A model generated the notes under the pieces. That model did no database searches. It was given only the letters and a program-made list of their open reading frames with translations, and was not told the DNA's origin. Positions 18,095 to 33,109 of a stretch of DNA of 64,000 nucleotides are shown here, one piece after another (the first letter of the stretch is position 1; each line of letters opens with the position of its first letter). The stretch comes from Cyanoderma ruficeps (taxonomy: Eukaryota; Chordata; Aves; Passeriformes; Timaliidae): positions 1,900,526-1,964,525 of the forward strand of contig VZDJ01000219.1 in assembly GCA_008694505.1 (NCBI GenBank), read 5' to 3'. The position numbers and the translations under genes were made by a program.

Positions 18095-21000
18095 TCAGGC
18101 CGCGTTACTGTGCAGACAAAAAGGCTCGGCCCTGCCGCTGGCAGCAACGCTCGGTAAGGGAAGGGGACACCCTGGAGAAATGGGGATCTAGATCAAGCCG
18201 AAGGGAGGAGGGGCCCTAACTGCTGTAACACATTTGGAGAACCCTCTAAAGGTCCAGACCTTGAGCTGATAGAAATGACAGTGTGCTGTCAGAAGATCTG
18301 TCTCTTATTTTTCCCACTATACATGTGTACAAATGAGGGAGAACATCTTCAACAAGCTCATCAATGCTCAGAGGACTTTTTGTACTGGAGAATGAGTGTT
18401 GCATCATTCTCCAGAACATGTCTAAACACAAAGTTTAAACAAAAAACTTTTGAAAATATTTTCCTTCATTGATGGTAATTTCAGAATACCTACCTATTTA
18501 ACACTAAGTTCACTTATATTTTGGTGTCACATCTTACACTTTCTGAAAAACATATTAGAAGAGATATTCTCCCCAAATGTGTATGTTTTTAATTGACTAT
18601 GAATATGACATGACTTATTGTACAGCAAGAGCCAAATTAGGAGCAAAAATATTAATTAGCTAAGCTGCTTACATGTTCTAACAAATGTCCATAGGTGATA
18701 GAATACCTCAACTCCTTTTTCCTGGAATTAAATGAGTCTCAGGAGACACTACTGTATCTTATTGAATATTCGTTATGAAAAAAAGGTAAGAAAACCAAAC
18801 TGCAGCCTTGGTATATACAACCAAATCCATCAACCTCCAATCCACACAAGCATGAGTATTTGTCTGTGGGGTGACAGAAGACTTGAGGCCTGCAGCCAAC
18901 ATCTCACAGCACCTCTTCATGCTGCTGAGCAGGAGGAGAAGGCTGTGTTGCCTGACAATAGTTTTCTGCTTTTATAAACCTGTTCAGAAAGCCACAGCTC
19001 TGAGTTTGTCTTTTCCTGCTCCTCCCAGCTGCCTTGGCTGTAGCCAGGTGAAGTCAGAGAGCAGTTTCTCTGACCTCAGACTCATTATCACAATGCTGCA
19101 GGAGTTTCCCATACAACAAAGTGGTATCCCTGGAACTCACACAGCTGGTATCACAACAGGTCAAAGACTATTCAGTTCATGTTACACAGAAAGCTGTCAG
19201 CAGATCGAAACAAGTCCTACAAGTTTTATTTCAATGTTGTTATGTATTAAAAAAAGCCCCTTTCACTTAAATTTAGGGTTATTTTTCACTACATATCTTA
19301 GCTTAAAAAAAAATCCGTTACTTCTGCAGCACAGGTAATAGATTTTCAAGACATTTAGTTTATCTCTTTCATTTGTCAGGTTGTTTGAATGACCAAAATG
19401 ATAATGTCTGAGGGGAGGCATCACTCTGTAGGACAAATTATTTGTTTTAAATGAAAAACAAATAGTAATTGTGGATATACCCATGTGGTTGGTTTTATAC
19501 TGAGGCACCGACGAGAATTAAATCACTGAAGCAGTTTGCCTTGCAGCGTATGAGCAAGATGAAAACATGAACAGTAGGGAGCTAGCAAAATCCCTGAAAA
19601 GTTTTAAGTGCAGCTGGGGATTAATGGACATGACTTTGCGTTTAGAGAAGAGAGGGAAGGCAGCATCACTGCCACAGACATGGTGTTGCTAGGAAACACG
19701 ATGCTACCTCCACAGAGCTCATTTAACTGCAGCCTTCCAAAGACAGACCTGGTGTTTGAATAGCATAAACATCAGAAGGAAGGGAATGAACAGCAGTACG
19801 CTACAATAGGATCCAAGTGCTTGGACATAACGTCTTCCTTAAAAGATCTATTATGTTAATGATGAATTAGCTTTGAAACAGCCTTAAGTAATGGACAATT
19901 AATTAGGTATGTTTTGCATGGTTATATATCTGTATATGCCTATGTGCAAATATGGATTTCTGGTTTTGCCTTTCTTCAAGCAAGTATCTATATAGCATTC
20001 TAGTCTCTTACACCAACCAGAAAACAGAGCTCCATTATGTTGTAGTAATAACAGTTTTCTTCTAAAAAAGGCTTATATTTAGGAATTGCACTATCTCAAT
20101 TTAAATCTTCCTACCGGTGCATGTGAGCAGTGATTATTACTGATGGACATCAACTGCACACACAGGATTTCCACATATCTCATGGGCATGGTGGCCATCA
20201 AAGGGAGTGGACAAGGTGACAAAGTACCTGCTTGGGGAGCCTTCAGAGCCTCAGCCAGGGCTCAGTGGCACAGCTGGACAGATGGCCTTTGCTGGCCAGG
20301 CTCACTGCAGGAGGCACACCCAGAGCTCACTGCTTTGGCAGAGCCTGCCTTCATTCTGCAGCCACGCTCAGCAGTGTGCTGCCTCCTGGCTGCCTGGGGA
20401 ATTCTCCCAGGGCCAGGCAGCCACAGGCACACAGGGAAGGGCTATCAGCGTCTCATCTCAAGGAGCAATCCAGTGTGGGATGAAGCTCTCAGTCACTGCA
20501 CAGAAAAGGGCCCTTCGTGCTAAGCAGACAGGTTGCTATTCCTGGTGTGTAGAGAAATTCTCCTCATCTTTTCCATTACAGTATGCTTAATGGAAAATGT
20601 CAAGAAGCAAGGTTAAAAAAGAAGAAAGTGCTTGCTTAAAGTGCTAGATTGACAACCTATTTATTCACAGAACAGGCAGAGTACAGGCAACAGCAGTTCG
20701 AGTGTCTCACACTTTTCTAGCTGCTGCTAAAGGTGAAACAGTAATGCAGCCTCCCTCCTCTATCTCCAGCTTGCCTGTGGAATTGGAAGTTGGGAGCTTT
20801 ACAGGTACATATGAATTCACAATTAAAACAGCAAGAAAGATCTCAGAGCATTTCCCAGTGTTGCATCAGGAATCTGTAATGAGCATATGAGAGATATCAG
20901 AGTCAGAATCACTATGAAAGGAAAAACCATAATATGGACTGTGCTTGGTTCAAAAATGGAGGGTGCTGGATGTATTTACAAGAGAATACTCCCAGGTTTC

Positions 21001-22984
21001 ATCTACAGTGAAATTATTCTGAGATTAAGGGCATTAGTTCATTTTTGAACTTGGCAAATTAATTTCCAGTATCTAGGCAGTACATTGAGAATTCTAATAC
21101 AATTTTGGATAAATTCTGCACAGAGTTCCTTTTTACTCTGGTATTCCCAAACTTTAGGTATACAAGTACACATGTCCAGCTTCCCACACATATATAGATT
21201 TTCCATTGCATAAACTACTTTAAACTCCAAACCAAACATTTTAAGTAAATTAAAACATAAAGTCTGCCCAACCAATTTGTGGTTTCAGTCAGAATCATCA
21301 GAACTCCCATTTGTGCTAGGGCAAATCTTTCTGGAGGAAAAAAAAAAAAAGGGAAAGAGCAGCCAGGGAAAGAGAAGTTAGAGAAACCTTGCTCTTTTTA
21401 AAGTTTCCAATCTCTGATGGAAGAAGCAGCTTCTTAGTATAATTAAAAGAAAAAAAGAGAATAGGAGAAATGAAGGGGGGAATCTAAGTGGTATCTCAGA
21501 GCCACTTAGAAGAAAGCATTGTGCTTTTACCCTCTGCTCAGTTTGTACACGGAAAAATAGAAGTAAATCAAGACCTTGTGTCTTTTGAGTTCTTCCGATC
21601 CTGTGCCATCAGCCATTTATTCTCCAAACAGCATCTTCCAGCAGAGTGGGTTCCCAGCAGCTCTCCCCATTTAGTGCACATGTGCACAGCTACAGTCTGG
21701 AATATGATAGCTCATGTTTATCTTTCCCCATGACCTCATTTCACACATCCTGATCCAAAGCCTGCTGGCACTCACTGGAGCCTTTCCAGTGACTTCAGCT
21801 GAGGTTGGACCAAGTGGTCCTGTGGATGAAGAAGCCCTGCAGTGAAAAGTATGTTCTACAGCACAGTGTTTCCTCACTCACAGGATGCATGAGTTTCAAG
21901 GGGAATATTTAAATTACATTTCAATCCTCCTCTTCTCATTACAGCTGTTAATTACAGAACTGCTGCAAATAAAAGTAGTCTGGGATATGATGGCACCTAA
22001 AGAATTTAGAGAAATGACATAAAAGCAGTAATGACAATAGCCTGTTTAATTTGGATTTTAGAGGATAATCACTGTTTTCATATTTTCTGTTCATTCCTTC
22101 GGTGAGCTGCTTGGTATGCCTACAGCTATCTAGCAAATAATAAATGAGGTACATAGAATGAGGTACCTAGCAACATTGAAAATAAAATTATGCTTTTTAT
22201 TTGCTATTGTTATTTTTTAATCCTTCAATTCCAAAGCCTGCAGGGCTTAGTAAAAGCCAAAGAAAGGGCATACAAATAAAAATGACACAGTGTTATGGTA
22301 GGCACATGCACAAGTCATTTTCTACAGAGTAATACTTCAACTGAAATAAACCCCAAACATGGAACAAAACACATGTCAATGAAATAGAGTGTTGGTTGAG
22401 TGAGAGGTGAGGCCCCTGCGAGTGAGTTTCGACAGTTCCAGAACAGGCTGGAGCCATGCAGAGGCTCCAGCCCAGGGCTCTGAAGCAGGGTGGTGACACT
22501 GATTGACAAATTGCTGAGAATGAACCCAGGCTCTCAGAGCAGCACAAAGCCCAGTGTCACTGCTCACGTACCATAGCAGAGCTGCTGCTTTCCAGAGAGG
22601 GCTCAGAGAGAGCAGGAGCTTCTCTGTGGAACTCAAGTGTTTGTCACCAGCATGCTCTGACTGGCTGCCTTGCTGCTGCTTTTTTTCCTTTTTTATTTTT
22701 TAGACGAAACATTTTGTTAAAAACTACTCAACACCCTAAACACTTAAGCTACGCATCAAACAAAGAAGTAAAGAATAAATATCTACTTGCAGATGTGCTG
22801 TGCAGATGAGTATATATGCCTGAGTTAGAACTACAGACTGGCCCAGCTACAACTGTATTTATTGAACAGGCTGGGAAAAAAAAGAAAGACCATAAGGTAT
22901 GTTTAGAGCACTGAAATCCTGCACTCCAGTACCTCCTGTGGAGACAAACTGTAGGAGAAGGGAATATGGGTGACCTCACCCCGA

Positions 22985-23488
22985 TCAGTGACAGCTGTGT
23001 TAATTACCCACTCCAGCCTCTCCCTGATGAGTCACAGCTGGATCCAGTGAGGATGAGTGAGATAGAAGAGGGGGTGAGCTGGTGAGGGGAGGATCATCAT
23101 GGAGGGGGAACCTTAAGGAGTGTGAAGGAGAGACTCATGAAGCAGGATCCTGAGGAGAGAGAATCACTGCTGTGAGCTCAGTCTGAGTGTGCAGTCAGAA
23201 CCTGTTGCTGGAACCTGCAGTCACAGTCTGGCTGGGTAAAAGCTGCAGTCAGAGTCTGCAAACTGATCCCTGCAGGCAGAGTTCAGCAGGAAATGACCAG
23301 CAGTCAGAGGCTGCGAGGGAAACCCAAAGTAGGAGCTTGCAGCAGCCAGAGTCAGGGAATAGTTGGAGTTAAGGTGACTAAGTCATGAAGAGGAATAAAG
23401 CAGGACCCTTTTTATGCTGTGTTTAGTAAGTCTGTGCCTCAGCTAATTTTTACTCTATAATAAGAGGGCTGCTGCAACAAACAATTAG
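22985..23488 (+). mobile_element. Candidate LTR-like block with internal short repeats
   Basis: The right part reads like an LTR end: AATAAA at 23394-23399 followed by a GT-rich stretch and a final GCTGCTGCAACA near 23480. The left part carries at least five imperfect copies of a GCAGTCAGAG.CTG-like motif between 23190 and 23355, as in repeated LTR enhancer units. I do not recognise a named family, and no retroviral coding sequence flanks it. An alternative is an unrelated minisatellite beside a chance AATAAA. Confidence 0.4.
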
Positions 23489-23561
23489 GAATTTTAAGTA
23501 AGATTTCTCAAATTGCCTGGGAGATATGTATGTAGTAATACATTCCATGGTTTTGTTGTGA

Positions 23562-23625
23562 TGTTAGGGCATAGGTTGGACTTGATGATCTTGAAGGTCT
23601 CTTCCAACCTAGTGATTCTGTCATA
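23562..23625 (+). mobile_element. Short CR1 LINE 3' end
   Basis: GGTTGGACTTGATGATCTTG, then AAGGTCTCTTCCAACCTAGT and GATTCTG, is the CR1 3' end in plus orientation. Little more than the last 60 bases is preserved, directly beside the candidate LTR block. Confidence 0.88.
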
Positions 23626-25587
23626 ACAATTTTCCCCCAAATTCTGTCTACTGTCTAGCTCTGCAATTACAGTCTTTTGCACAGAAGTGCAGGAACTCGG
23701 GGAACATCCAATTCTCCAAACAAAGCAGAGAAATAGGAGAAAAAAATGAGTGACTGTTTAGAAGAAGTAAAGATCACTCAAAAGGGAATTGCTGGTATGA
23801 AAAAGTAGAGTCTTAAGTAAAGTAACTTGCATCTTTCTGAAGAAAAAAAATAATTAAAAAAAGATACAGACACACACAGACACTAACAAAAAGAGAGGGG
23901 AGCTCATGTTGCAATACAGGTTACAAAACTTGAGATTGAAGAAAACCCCAGGGTGCTAGAGCTTCATGCCTTGTAAACAAGGGACTGCTCCCAGGACATT
24001 CCATGTTATCCAACTTCATGTTAAGTGACTCAAGCAGGTGGATTCTGTGACCTGGGGGAGACACCCTTGAGGTCTCCTCTTGTGCACAGCCAACAGTGTT
24101 CTCTGTCACCAGCTTTTGGTGTGACCCCCTCCAAGCTGCCAACAGCTGGGCAGGGAAAAGGGGGCACAGTTTGTGCTACACTCTCCTGAGACTTGAGCAA
24201 ACCAAACAGATCAATAAACAAATGTTTACATCTTAATGTTGAGTATGCACCCAGAGCTTCAGCTGAGCCCAGAATTTGGGCTCCTTATACATAGTAAAGA
24301 GTTTCCAGAAAGAAGGGAGTGTGCCCTATGGGAAGGTCAGTCATCAGACTGAGAAGCCTCTGCAAAGCTGAAGTCCATGTGCTGTGTGACAGCCAGGCAG
24401 GGTTCTCCCTGTGCCCCAAAATTGTTAATGTGAGCACAAAGACACCTCTCCTCCTGCACAGAACCCAGTGCTGTGCCCCGTGGCTTTACCAGGATAGGGT
24501 GATGAGTTTCAATTTAGCACCAGCAGGAGCAAAGAAGTTATGTGAAACATAAGAAAAGAAACTGCTGCAGCCCAAAAGCTGCAGCAGAGCCACACAGATC
24601 CTTTCAGAGGCCAAGCAGGTTATTTGCTGAAATTCTGAGCAGGAGCTAAAATTTGACCCTACCAGCACATTTGAGTTACACAGTGTATTCTTTTCAAACA
24701 AGACTCATATCCAGCTCCTATTCATCTACCCAATAAAAAGATACATAAAAGATCCAGTAAAATTTGTATTTAAGATAGCTGGGTCTTTCAAATTAATCTT
24801 ACTGTAACAAAACCCATTTAGAATATAATTCCAGGTGAAATTGCATTCATAAAACTACTACCACAACCCTAATCTTTTATTGTATTAATGTTTCTGATAT
24901 CACATACAAGCGCTGGCATCATCCTTTGTAATATGTAATATCCTTTCTGAGAAAGAAGCCTTCTCAAGCTGAATTTATCTCTAAAATAACATCTATTTAA
25001 ATAGTTTTGTGGCAGCATAATGATAAAGTGACCATTCAGACAGGATGTGTAAATTCAGTCAATGGAAGGGCAACAAGCAAAACACTGAATTCATGTTTGA
25101 AAGAATATCTAACCTAATTACAATGTAATCTAGACTTAATGCAATTTAGGATTTTTGTAGGAAGACATTCTCAGTTCAGTAATTAGCTTCAAATACCTTT
25201 TCTACTTCACAAATCCTCTCCATATTGCATAGAGGAGGAATGAATTCCTTTCCTCCTTAGATGAGAACCTTCACATAAGATAAGAAATAAAAATCATGTT
25301 ACACGCTTTTTCTCCAAATGCTAATTGCATTTCTTTGACCGTAACTCCTTTAACATACAAAAAACTTCACCAAATTGAGAATTTAAGTCAATCAAAATGC
25401 CCAGTAAGCCAAGTTAGCATTTAGAATGACCAAACAGAACTGCTCCCCTTCTGCCAGTGCTACTTAATAGTAGTTTTCATCAGTATTTCAAATTCAGTTT
25501 GAATTCAGTAATGTGAGGGAATGGGATTTGAGCACATACACAGGAATACAGAAGTAGGGAGCTGCAGTCAGAACAAGCAGGTGTTAT

Positions 25588-25785
25588 AAACTGCTTAAGC
25601 AGCTCAATACACTGCAGAGGATGCACAGGAAGGGCACTGAGAGGCAACAGCCTGTAGGGGGGTTGTAGGGGGTCTGCCCTAAAATCTGTGGGCCGCAGTC
25701 TGACCTCAAAACCACCCTACTTTGAAGGAGAGGTTGGACCAGTTGACCTGCTGACATCCCTTCTAAACTGAATTATCTATGGTGC
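25588..25785 (+). mobile_element. CR1 LINE 3' fragment, diverged
   Basis: The order GCAGAGGATGCACAGGAAGG, a GGTCTGCCCTAAAATC region, then AGGTTGGACCAGTTGACCTG and CATCCCTTCTAAACTGAATT follows the CR1 3' region in plus orientation, with many substitutions. It is older than the copy at 23562. Confidence 0.7.
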
Positions 25786-28700
25786 CTTTGGTTTTAGAGC
25801 TTTAGATTCCATAATTTTAGGGCAGGGAATCCCAGTTTTCTCAGTCATTATTAAAATAGAATTGCTTGCTATTCATTAGATATTAATGCCTGCAAAGAAT
25901 TTATAATTTAGCAATTAACTTTCAGGTATGCAAATGCTGATCCTGTGTAAGTGCACAGGTTATCTCTAACAGAAGAATAAATATGAGCCTTAACAGAAGT
26001 AGGCAGCTTCCTCTATTACTGTGTGGAGGATTAGTACCTTCTGTCCTTCAAATTTGGTACAGAACTTTGGAATCCCTTCAGGATGAAAAGCACTATTTAG
26101 ATGTGCATTATAGTTTGCAGCTGATCTTCTTAAAGTATTAATCACATCGATTCCATTAAGTGGCTGCACACTGCATGGGATCGGACTTCAGAGTTCCAAT
26201 TGTCCAAAAAAAAAAAAAAACCCAAAGAAAGTGCCAGAGAAAAACCCAGAAGTTTTTATTAAGTATTGTGGAATAGTTTGGAATAAAAAATAGTAGCAAT
26301 GCGCTGAATGCTTCTCATATGCCTTCTGGCATGCAGCAATCCTAAATCTTCATGACATTAAAATATGATAACAACTGACAAAAAATAATGGGTATATGAA
26401 TATTAAAATAAATATATCTCACATGTTTGTGAAGTTTGAATATACACAAATATAAAGTATGAAATAATGCTCATGACCTAGGAGCAGTATTCCACCACAT
26501 GGGCAATGTATGCAAAACAAATTAAAATAGATAAGCAATGTATGCTGAGTTATGTATTTGTGTATGCTGAGTTGTTTGGCAGATATAGGAGAGAGGATGA
26601 ATATTTCAGTACGTAAAATATACTTTATAAACATCCCTTTAATTCTAAAGTGCAAGGCACCGTTCTGCATCCCTTGTCAATATCCATAAGCCTCATGAAT
26701 ATCATACAATTTTCCAATTTTTTTATCTACCAACTGCACAAATAACTAATAAAAGCTACAGAGATAAAAATGTAGTGTTCACAAATGAACTGGTTTAAAT
26801 CCTGCATGCATAAAACAGTTCTCTTTTTGTTCCTTTTTTTTATCTGTCTATGTGGTGAAGGAAGAAACCTCATAATCCTTCAGATATAGCCAGTTGCTTT
26901 GATATTTATATACTAAATAAATCTGTGAAAGTGATTTTGATCTACAAGGAAGATCATCTTCTCCATCTCACCCCCAAGAAAGCCAAGAGTATTTAATCTG
27001 CACTTGGAAGAAATTTGGAAGAGAAACGAGCTCTTTAAGCTCTGCTTGCTTTACATTAAACATATTTACTACCAGGCAACTGACGGCTCTGCTCCTCCCC
27101 TCGCCTCACTAGAAGTGTCCTTAATTCTCTGGAACGAATACTTAAGTCTTTCTGCTGCTGGGCAGAGCATTTATTTTCCATTTCTCCGTAGAAGCCATCA
27201 GAAGCACCAATGAGACTTTTAACTTGATTGCCTTGCATCTCTAGTTGACAGATTTTGAGCCATCTCGGGGCATGCAAGTTGTCACATCTTACACTGGGAC
27301 CGTTTTCCAGAAGCACTTAGGAAGAGAAACACAAGGTAAGGGAGTGGGAGATGCAGCCAAGAAATCTGGAGATCACTCTGCCTCAGCTGCAATAGGATTG
27401 TGTGACCAGGACAATCAGTATATTGAATTAATAAACTTCATTCACTGATTCGTGTCAAGCAAAAAAGTACAGAGCTATGTATTGTCACAACATTTGCTTT
27501 AGTTTAAAAAAACCCAACGTAACAAGGAAAAGCAGAAACAAAGAGCAGTTAAAAGGAATTTCCAGTAAATAATGATGATGATGATAAGCTATGGTCTATG
27601 CAACAGACATCTAAAAGACAACTTGCTACAGCTTTGTGTAATTAACTTTCTTTGCAATGCTGAAAATACAATGTGAATATGTCATAATATCTCTAAACAT
27701 AACAAACAGATGTCAAAGAATTTTTTATTTTCTATCGAGGTTATTATTTTTCTTAGAAAAGGTCCAGGGGAAAGGTACCAGAATATGAGACTGCTCTGAA
27801 GGCCAGCATTATTGAACCTCAGCGTTTCAATAAGATCATAATTTAGGTTACCCCACTCTGCCTGTTTCCCATCATTTCAATGGGGTATGGTGTCATTGTC
27901 CATTGCTTATAGCTCAACTGCCACCACATTTCAAGGAGCATGTTAGAAACATATTAATTAGGTTTTCCTTTAGCTAATGACCATTTGTTCAGAGCTGTGA
28001 ACCTGAGCAGTGTGCAGCCCTTTTCCATTGCTCAGCACCAGGACAATCCTGCCTGGACTGGAGCTGATTTCCAGCAGGTCCCACTCGTGTGTCACGAGCA
28101 GCTGACCAAGGAACACTTTGCAACACCAGAATGTTCCCCAAGGTTGGATGCAGTTTGGCTCTGTGAGATCTCACAGATCACAATCAAGCAAAGTGAACTT
28201 GGGGACAGCTCTGGCTTTCATGGTAAACACGTCTGTGGGAATATGCTTAATCAGGCACAGTGCAGATCCAATTTACTCTAATAACTGCTGTAAGCACTCA
28301 GGAAGTTTCTGCAAAAATCCTTTTAACAGTGTCACTCACTGGAAAAGCTCTCCTGCAGTTCAGTGACACAGCCTTGCTCCTCACGGAACAAATCTGTCAA
28401 CACAAGACTTTTTTGTGGGTTCTCCAGCATGTTCACCTGCTTCTCACTCTAAAGGAAACCACTTACTAATTGTAATTTTGTCCTATGCTGTTACCTAATT
28501 CAAGCAAGGGATCAGTAGCAGTAGCCCTGTGGAAGTTTGTCTTTCATAAAACTATTATCTTTAGTCACAGGACAAAAATTCAGAAGCAATACTGATGAGA
28601 ACTGACATTTTCCTTTTCAGTTCACTGTCATTTGTTCACTTTTCACATTTCATTATGTTTTTATCTCAAGCACTAAAATACAGAAAATAAATAATTAAGA

Positions 28701-31700
28701 TCTGGGGGGACACATTCTGCAAATAACTTTATTAAATCTCCCATTTAGTATCAAAAGGAATGCTTACTTCAGAAATTGGAAACATTATATACAACTTGCG
28801 AGGAATTTTTAAAACTGCAGTGTTTAATCTCAAAAATTCTGACAAAAATCCTTAATGAGCAGGGGAAACTGCAACTATAAAAGTTGAGTAAATAGATGTG
28901 GTCTTCAATGGAAGGCACATGTGTTACATCCCCCCAGTTCTGCTCAATAAATATTCCCTTTACAAAGCATCTCATACTTTAAAATTTCCCTGCAGTAGAT
29001 GTTTTTAAATTAGTTAATGAGGATCTTAGGAATTTCATGGTAACTAGAAACACAAATACTGGTCAAAGATTTCACTTAGCATATTCTTTGTGTATGGAAG
29101 ATTGAAAGACTGAAAGGAATGGGGATATAATTAGATTGTAATAAGCATTGTCTTAATTGTATTTTAAAAAAACCTTTTATGTGGAATAGAAATATTAGCA
29201 ATTTTAGGAGACATTTCAGTGTATCCAAAAAGTCTGCTGAGTGATATTTCATTGCTAATTAACCCTTTTCATTAAGTATATGAACTGTTTGTAATTAAGG
29301 GTTGGTCTGAGCAATTTCAATTCACTTTTTTACTCAGCATACAAGCAATCAAAATTGTTTTGGAATATACAACAAGATTCCAATGAAATGAGCCAATGTC
29401 CATTCAGCTTTCACAAACAAGGTGACCTTGACTTTGATACCCTGTTCTCTAAATATGGCAGGCTTTCTCCATTCTAAATCAATATTTCTGACTTATTTTG
29501 GAGGAAAAAGAACAGTTTCAAACATTCACAGGACACAATGAAGATATATATGGATTGGTTTCATGATAAAGAATCAATTAATAATGATCCAAGGGAGTCA
29601 ATAACAAAAAAGCAGTTTTACCCCTATTCCAAAGCCAGTGAAAAGATGAATTGTATCTAAAAATCTGTGTCACTCTACTCCCCCCACCCTGATTCAGCTA
29701 TTGGGAATGCCACATGGCAGCAATGTTAACCTTCATTTCAGAATCCTAACAAACTTCTATCCAGTGATTTTCTGTCTTAAATCTAAAACATCTTTTCAAT
29801 TGTTTTCGAAACAAGAAAAGGCACGTTGTTACTGCTTTTCCTGTACTGTTATATAACTACTCTTTAAAAATAAGTAAGGATTAATTAGAACCTGCACATA
29901 TTTTAACAAATTCCTTCACTTTTCAACAACAAACAATGATTCGTGGCTTTCTGTTTACAGTAATACCTTTATGGTCCAAATGCAAAGGATTCTATAATTT
30001 AAAAATAAAATACAGAAGGGGAAGAGGTCTACCTTTTTTGTAGAATTACTTAATTCTGAACGCTGTAATGCTAATTCTAAGTTTGGGAGATGAGTGATCT
30101 GTAACCCAGCATACAAACATCTTGCCTTGCTTTGTGAAATGGAAGGCAGTCAGATCAGTTTATATTTAAACTGTGCTGAAAGGTGGATGGCAACGTGCCA
30201 CATTAGGGACTGAGTTCTGCTCTCTGGAATTCCCAGTGGTTAAAACAAAAAGTCAGTTCTCTCATCTGTACTAATGTGTCTTTGTTTTTAGGAGAATCAG
30301 CATCTTCTGGAACATTTAGGGGTTTGTGTTTGTACATGCTGAAATTACAAAAATAGCTTCAGTGCTATTCTTGAGGAACTCCTTCCACAAGGAACTCAGC
30401 AATGCCTTTTGATTCCTAACAATTGGAAAATCACAGTATTTGAAGCAGCACTACTTTCAAAATCAATAAACCACCATGATCCAGGCAAAAAATGCTATTC
30501 TTAAACAGATTTTTTTTGTTAATTTGTGCTTTTGGATAATTGTCCTCTTAATATTGCTTCTAACCAAAAATCACAACCTAGCAACCTAGTAATATTTTCC
30601 ACTACAAATTGATTCAGTTTTTAATTAAAAAGAATGGTTTTAATCACAATTACACCATTAAATTTACTTATTAGATACCCAAGTTATTATCCCTACTAAT
30701 TCTCTTCAGAACAGGGACTACACCTTGATGCACTCTGGTTCTTTAGCTTAGTTGTTCAATGCTATGAAAAACTATTTGAAGGAAAATTAAAACATATATG
30801 GTCTAGATGAATTATGAATATTACTTATTTTTCAAATAATAACTTGAATAACTTTGGTCTTCCAACAGCTACCTAAAAAAATACTCATCTAAAATTTTAT
30901 AATTAAACAGAGAAAAAAAATCATCTTTATATGGGTTCATGTAAAAATATACTGAGATGTTAGAAGTGTTTATACTTTTCAAATATATGAACAATTAGCT
31001 ATTAGCTCATGTAGTTCAATCTACCCTAATCAAGCCAGAACATTTAAAAAGAAATATCTTAAACCTTTTATTGCAGCTATTTTGATGGTATCTTGTTTTA
31101 CAGCATTTTAAAAGCAGGCTACAGTCTGTTGATGCTGAGTTTGATCAACCTGCTTTGTACTGGACTGTTAAAAACTGCAAATAGAAACTAAAAATACAAT
31201 GGGATTAGGAAAAAAAAGCAATAAACTTCGATGGTTCTTTGTCAAAATGATGGCTCCCTAGTTCCAGAAGGCAGGACACTCCTGGCCCCTGAAGAGGCAC
31301 TGTGGAACAGAGGAAGTGCCAGTGAGGTGGGCAGAACCTGGGGGCTGCTTTGCAAACCACGTTTGAGAGGACCCAGAGACTGTTTGACACTTGAACATCT
31401 GGGACTTGTTGCCCAGCTCCCAAAAACCAGAGAGCCACCACAAGAAAATCCATCCCAGATGTCAGACACCAGCCATGGCCCGCACAACTGGCAGTAGAGC
31501 GAGAGGGAGAAAAATCTTTATGTGGATAAGCAGACTGCCACGTCTCCCCTGCCTAAATTTTCATTAAGGATAATGTTTTTATCCGTGTCAGAGCAAAGCC
31601 TTTGTGAAAGTGAACTTGCTACTTTTCCATGAAAACTGCTTAACTGTTTAAGAGAGGTACTTTTTTGGAGTGAAATGTTTAAGTGTGCAGTGCTCAGGGT

Positions 31701-33071
31701 CAGCTCTCAGAGTTGAAAATCCTCAGGGAACAGCTGGGCCATGAATCCTTTCTGCTCTAATCCCATTAGTGAATGGAGAGGGGATGATGACAAACACAGC
31801 AACCTTCATATATCATGTCCTGCTTTTCCTTTGGCTTTCAGCAGCATGGCTCTGGACTGCTGATTAATGAGACACCAGCACTGCTTTGTCTCCATCTATC
31901 CCAGCATGGATGTGTTTTGAAGACAGCTGACAGCCTGAGATGGACACTAATATGTCAATCAACACTACATCACTGAAAACACAACAGTAGAATGTGCTGG
32001 AAATTGTAGAAATCTACTCAGTTGGTGACGATTTCTTGGAAGCTATAAATCAGCTAATGACCTCAGGATTATTCCAATTATTTTCACTTTCAACATGAAG
32101 AGATGAACATGGACTAAAACATCAAACCCAAATGCCTTTAAGAATACCCACATTTGTATTCAGCTCTTACATTTCAGTAATCAAAATTTTGTTTGTAATT
32201 TCTTCGGGCAAATGAGATATATTATATGATGATTTCTGTTGGACAGCAAACTTTGCTTCTTTTTATATGTATAGAAAAGCTATATGTAAAATGAAATAGG
32301 TTGAGGCTACACACAGGAATAACCTCCAGAAGCATCATTATGCTATTGAGCATTTCATAAGCAGGTCAGAACAGGGATGGAAAGAAAGAAGGAACAAGAG
32401 AAAAGAGCTGGATAACATAAATTTTGTAAAAACTTTCTTCAATAAAAACGGCTCATGATACCTCGTAACTTGTGCTCTGAACAAGTCCCCATTTTCATTC
32501 CTTAAGATCTGTTAAAAAACTGTCTAAGTAAGGGCTTTTAGTGAAAGAAGGATGTATCAATATTCAGCATCAGCGTGTATTCATCCTCAGTGAGTAGTTA
32601 CTGCACAAGAGAGAACTGACAGCTTCAAGAGAAGGCTTTCAATAGTTTCATTTTCCCCCGAAGCCCTAAATAGATCACACAGCAAAATCCTCAACTGACA
32701 CCTCAGAGGTGCTACAGAGACCATTTTTTTTTCCTTTTTATTTCTGACATTAATATTTTTAATACAACATTAAACTAAGAAAATATTGAGTAGAGAATTT
32801 CAAAAGCATTAAATATCTTAGGAAGACAAGTCTCTAACTTCTGATGCATCCTACTGTTAATTTGATACTAAATTGGCATGAAGCTGGTAAAAAAACCCCA
32901 AACCTTTGCAAAGCTTTGCATCTGAAATATTATTCCACAGAGTTTGCAGCAGTCAGGCAAAACACGTTTGACTTTATTTGCATCTTCACGCATGAAAGAT
33001 TATGTGAAACTGATACTGAAGATGCAAGAATGATACCTTGAGAATGTATAAGCAAGAATGCAAGTGATCAA

Positions 33072-33109
33072 GAAAAAAGAATCTTTAACAGAAAAAAGAA
33101 TCTTTAACA
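33072..33109. repeat. 19-bp perfect direct repeat, two copies
   Basis: The unit GAAAAAAGAATCTTTAACA occurs twice in tandem without mismatch. It is probably a recent slippage duplication. Confidence 0.9.

Noticed and set aside
20143..20590. Overlapping plus-strand frames of 126 and 127 codons
   Set aside because: Two frames are equally open over the same bases and neither resembles a known protein.
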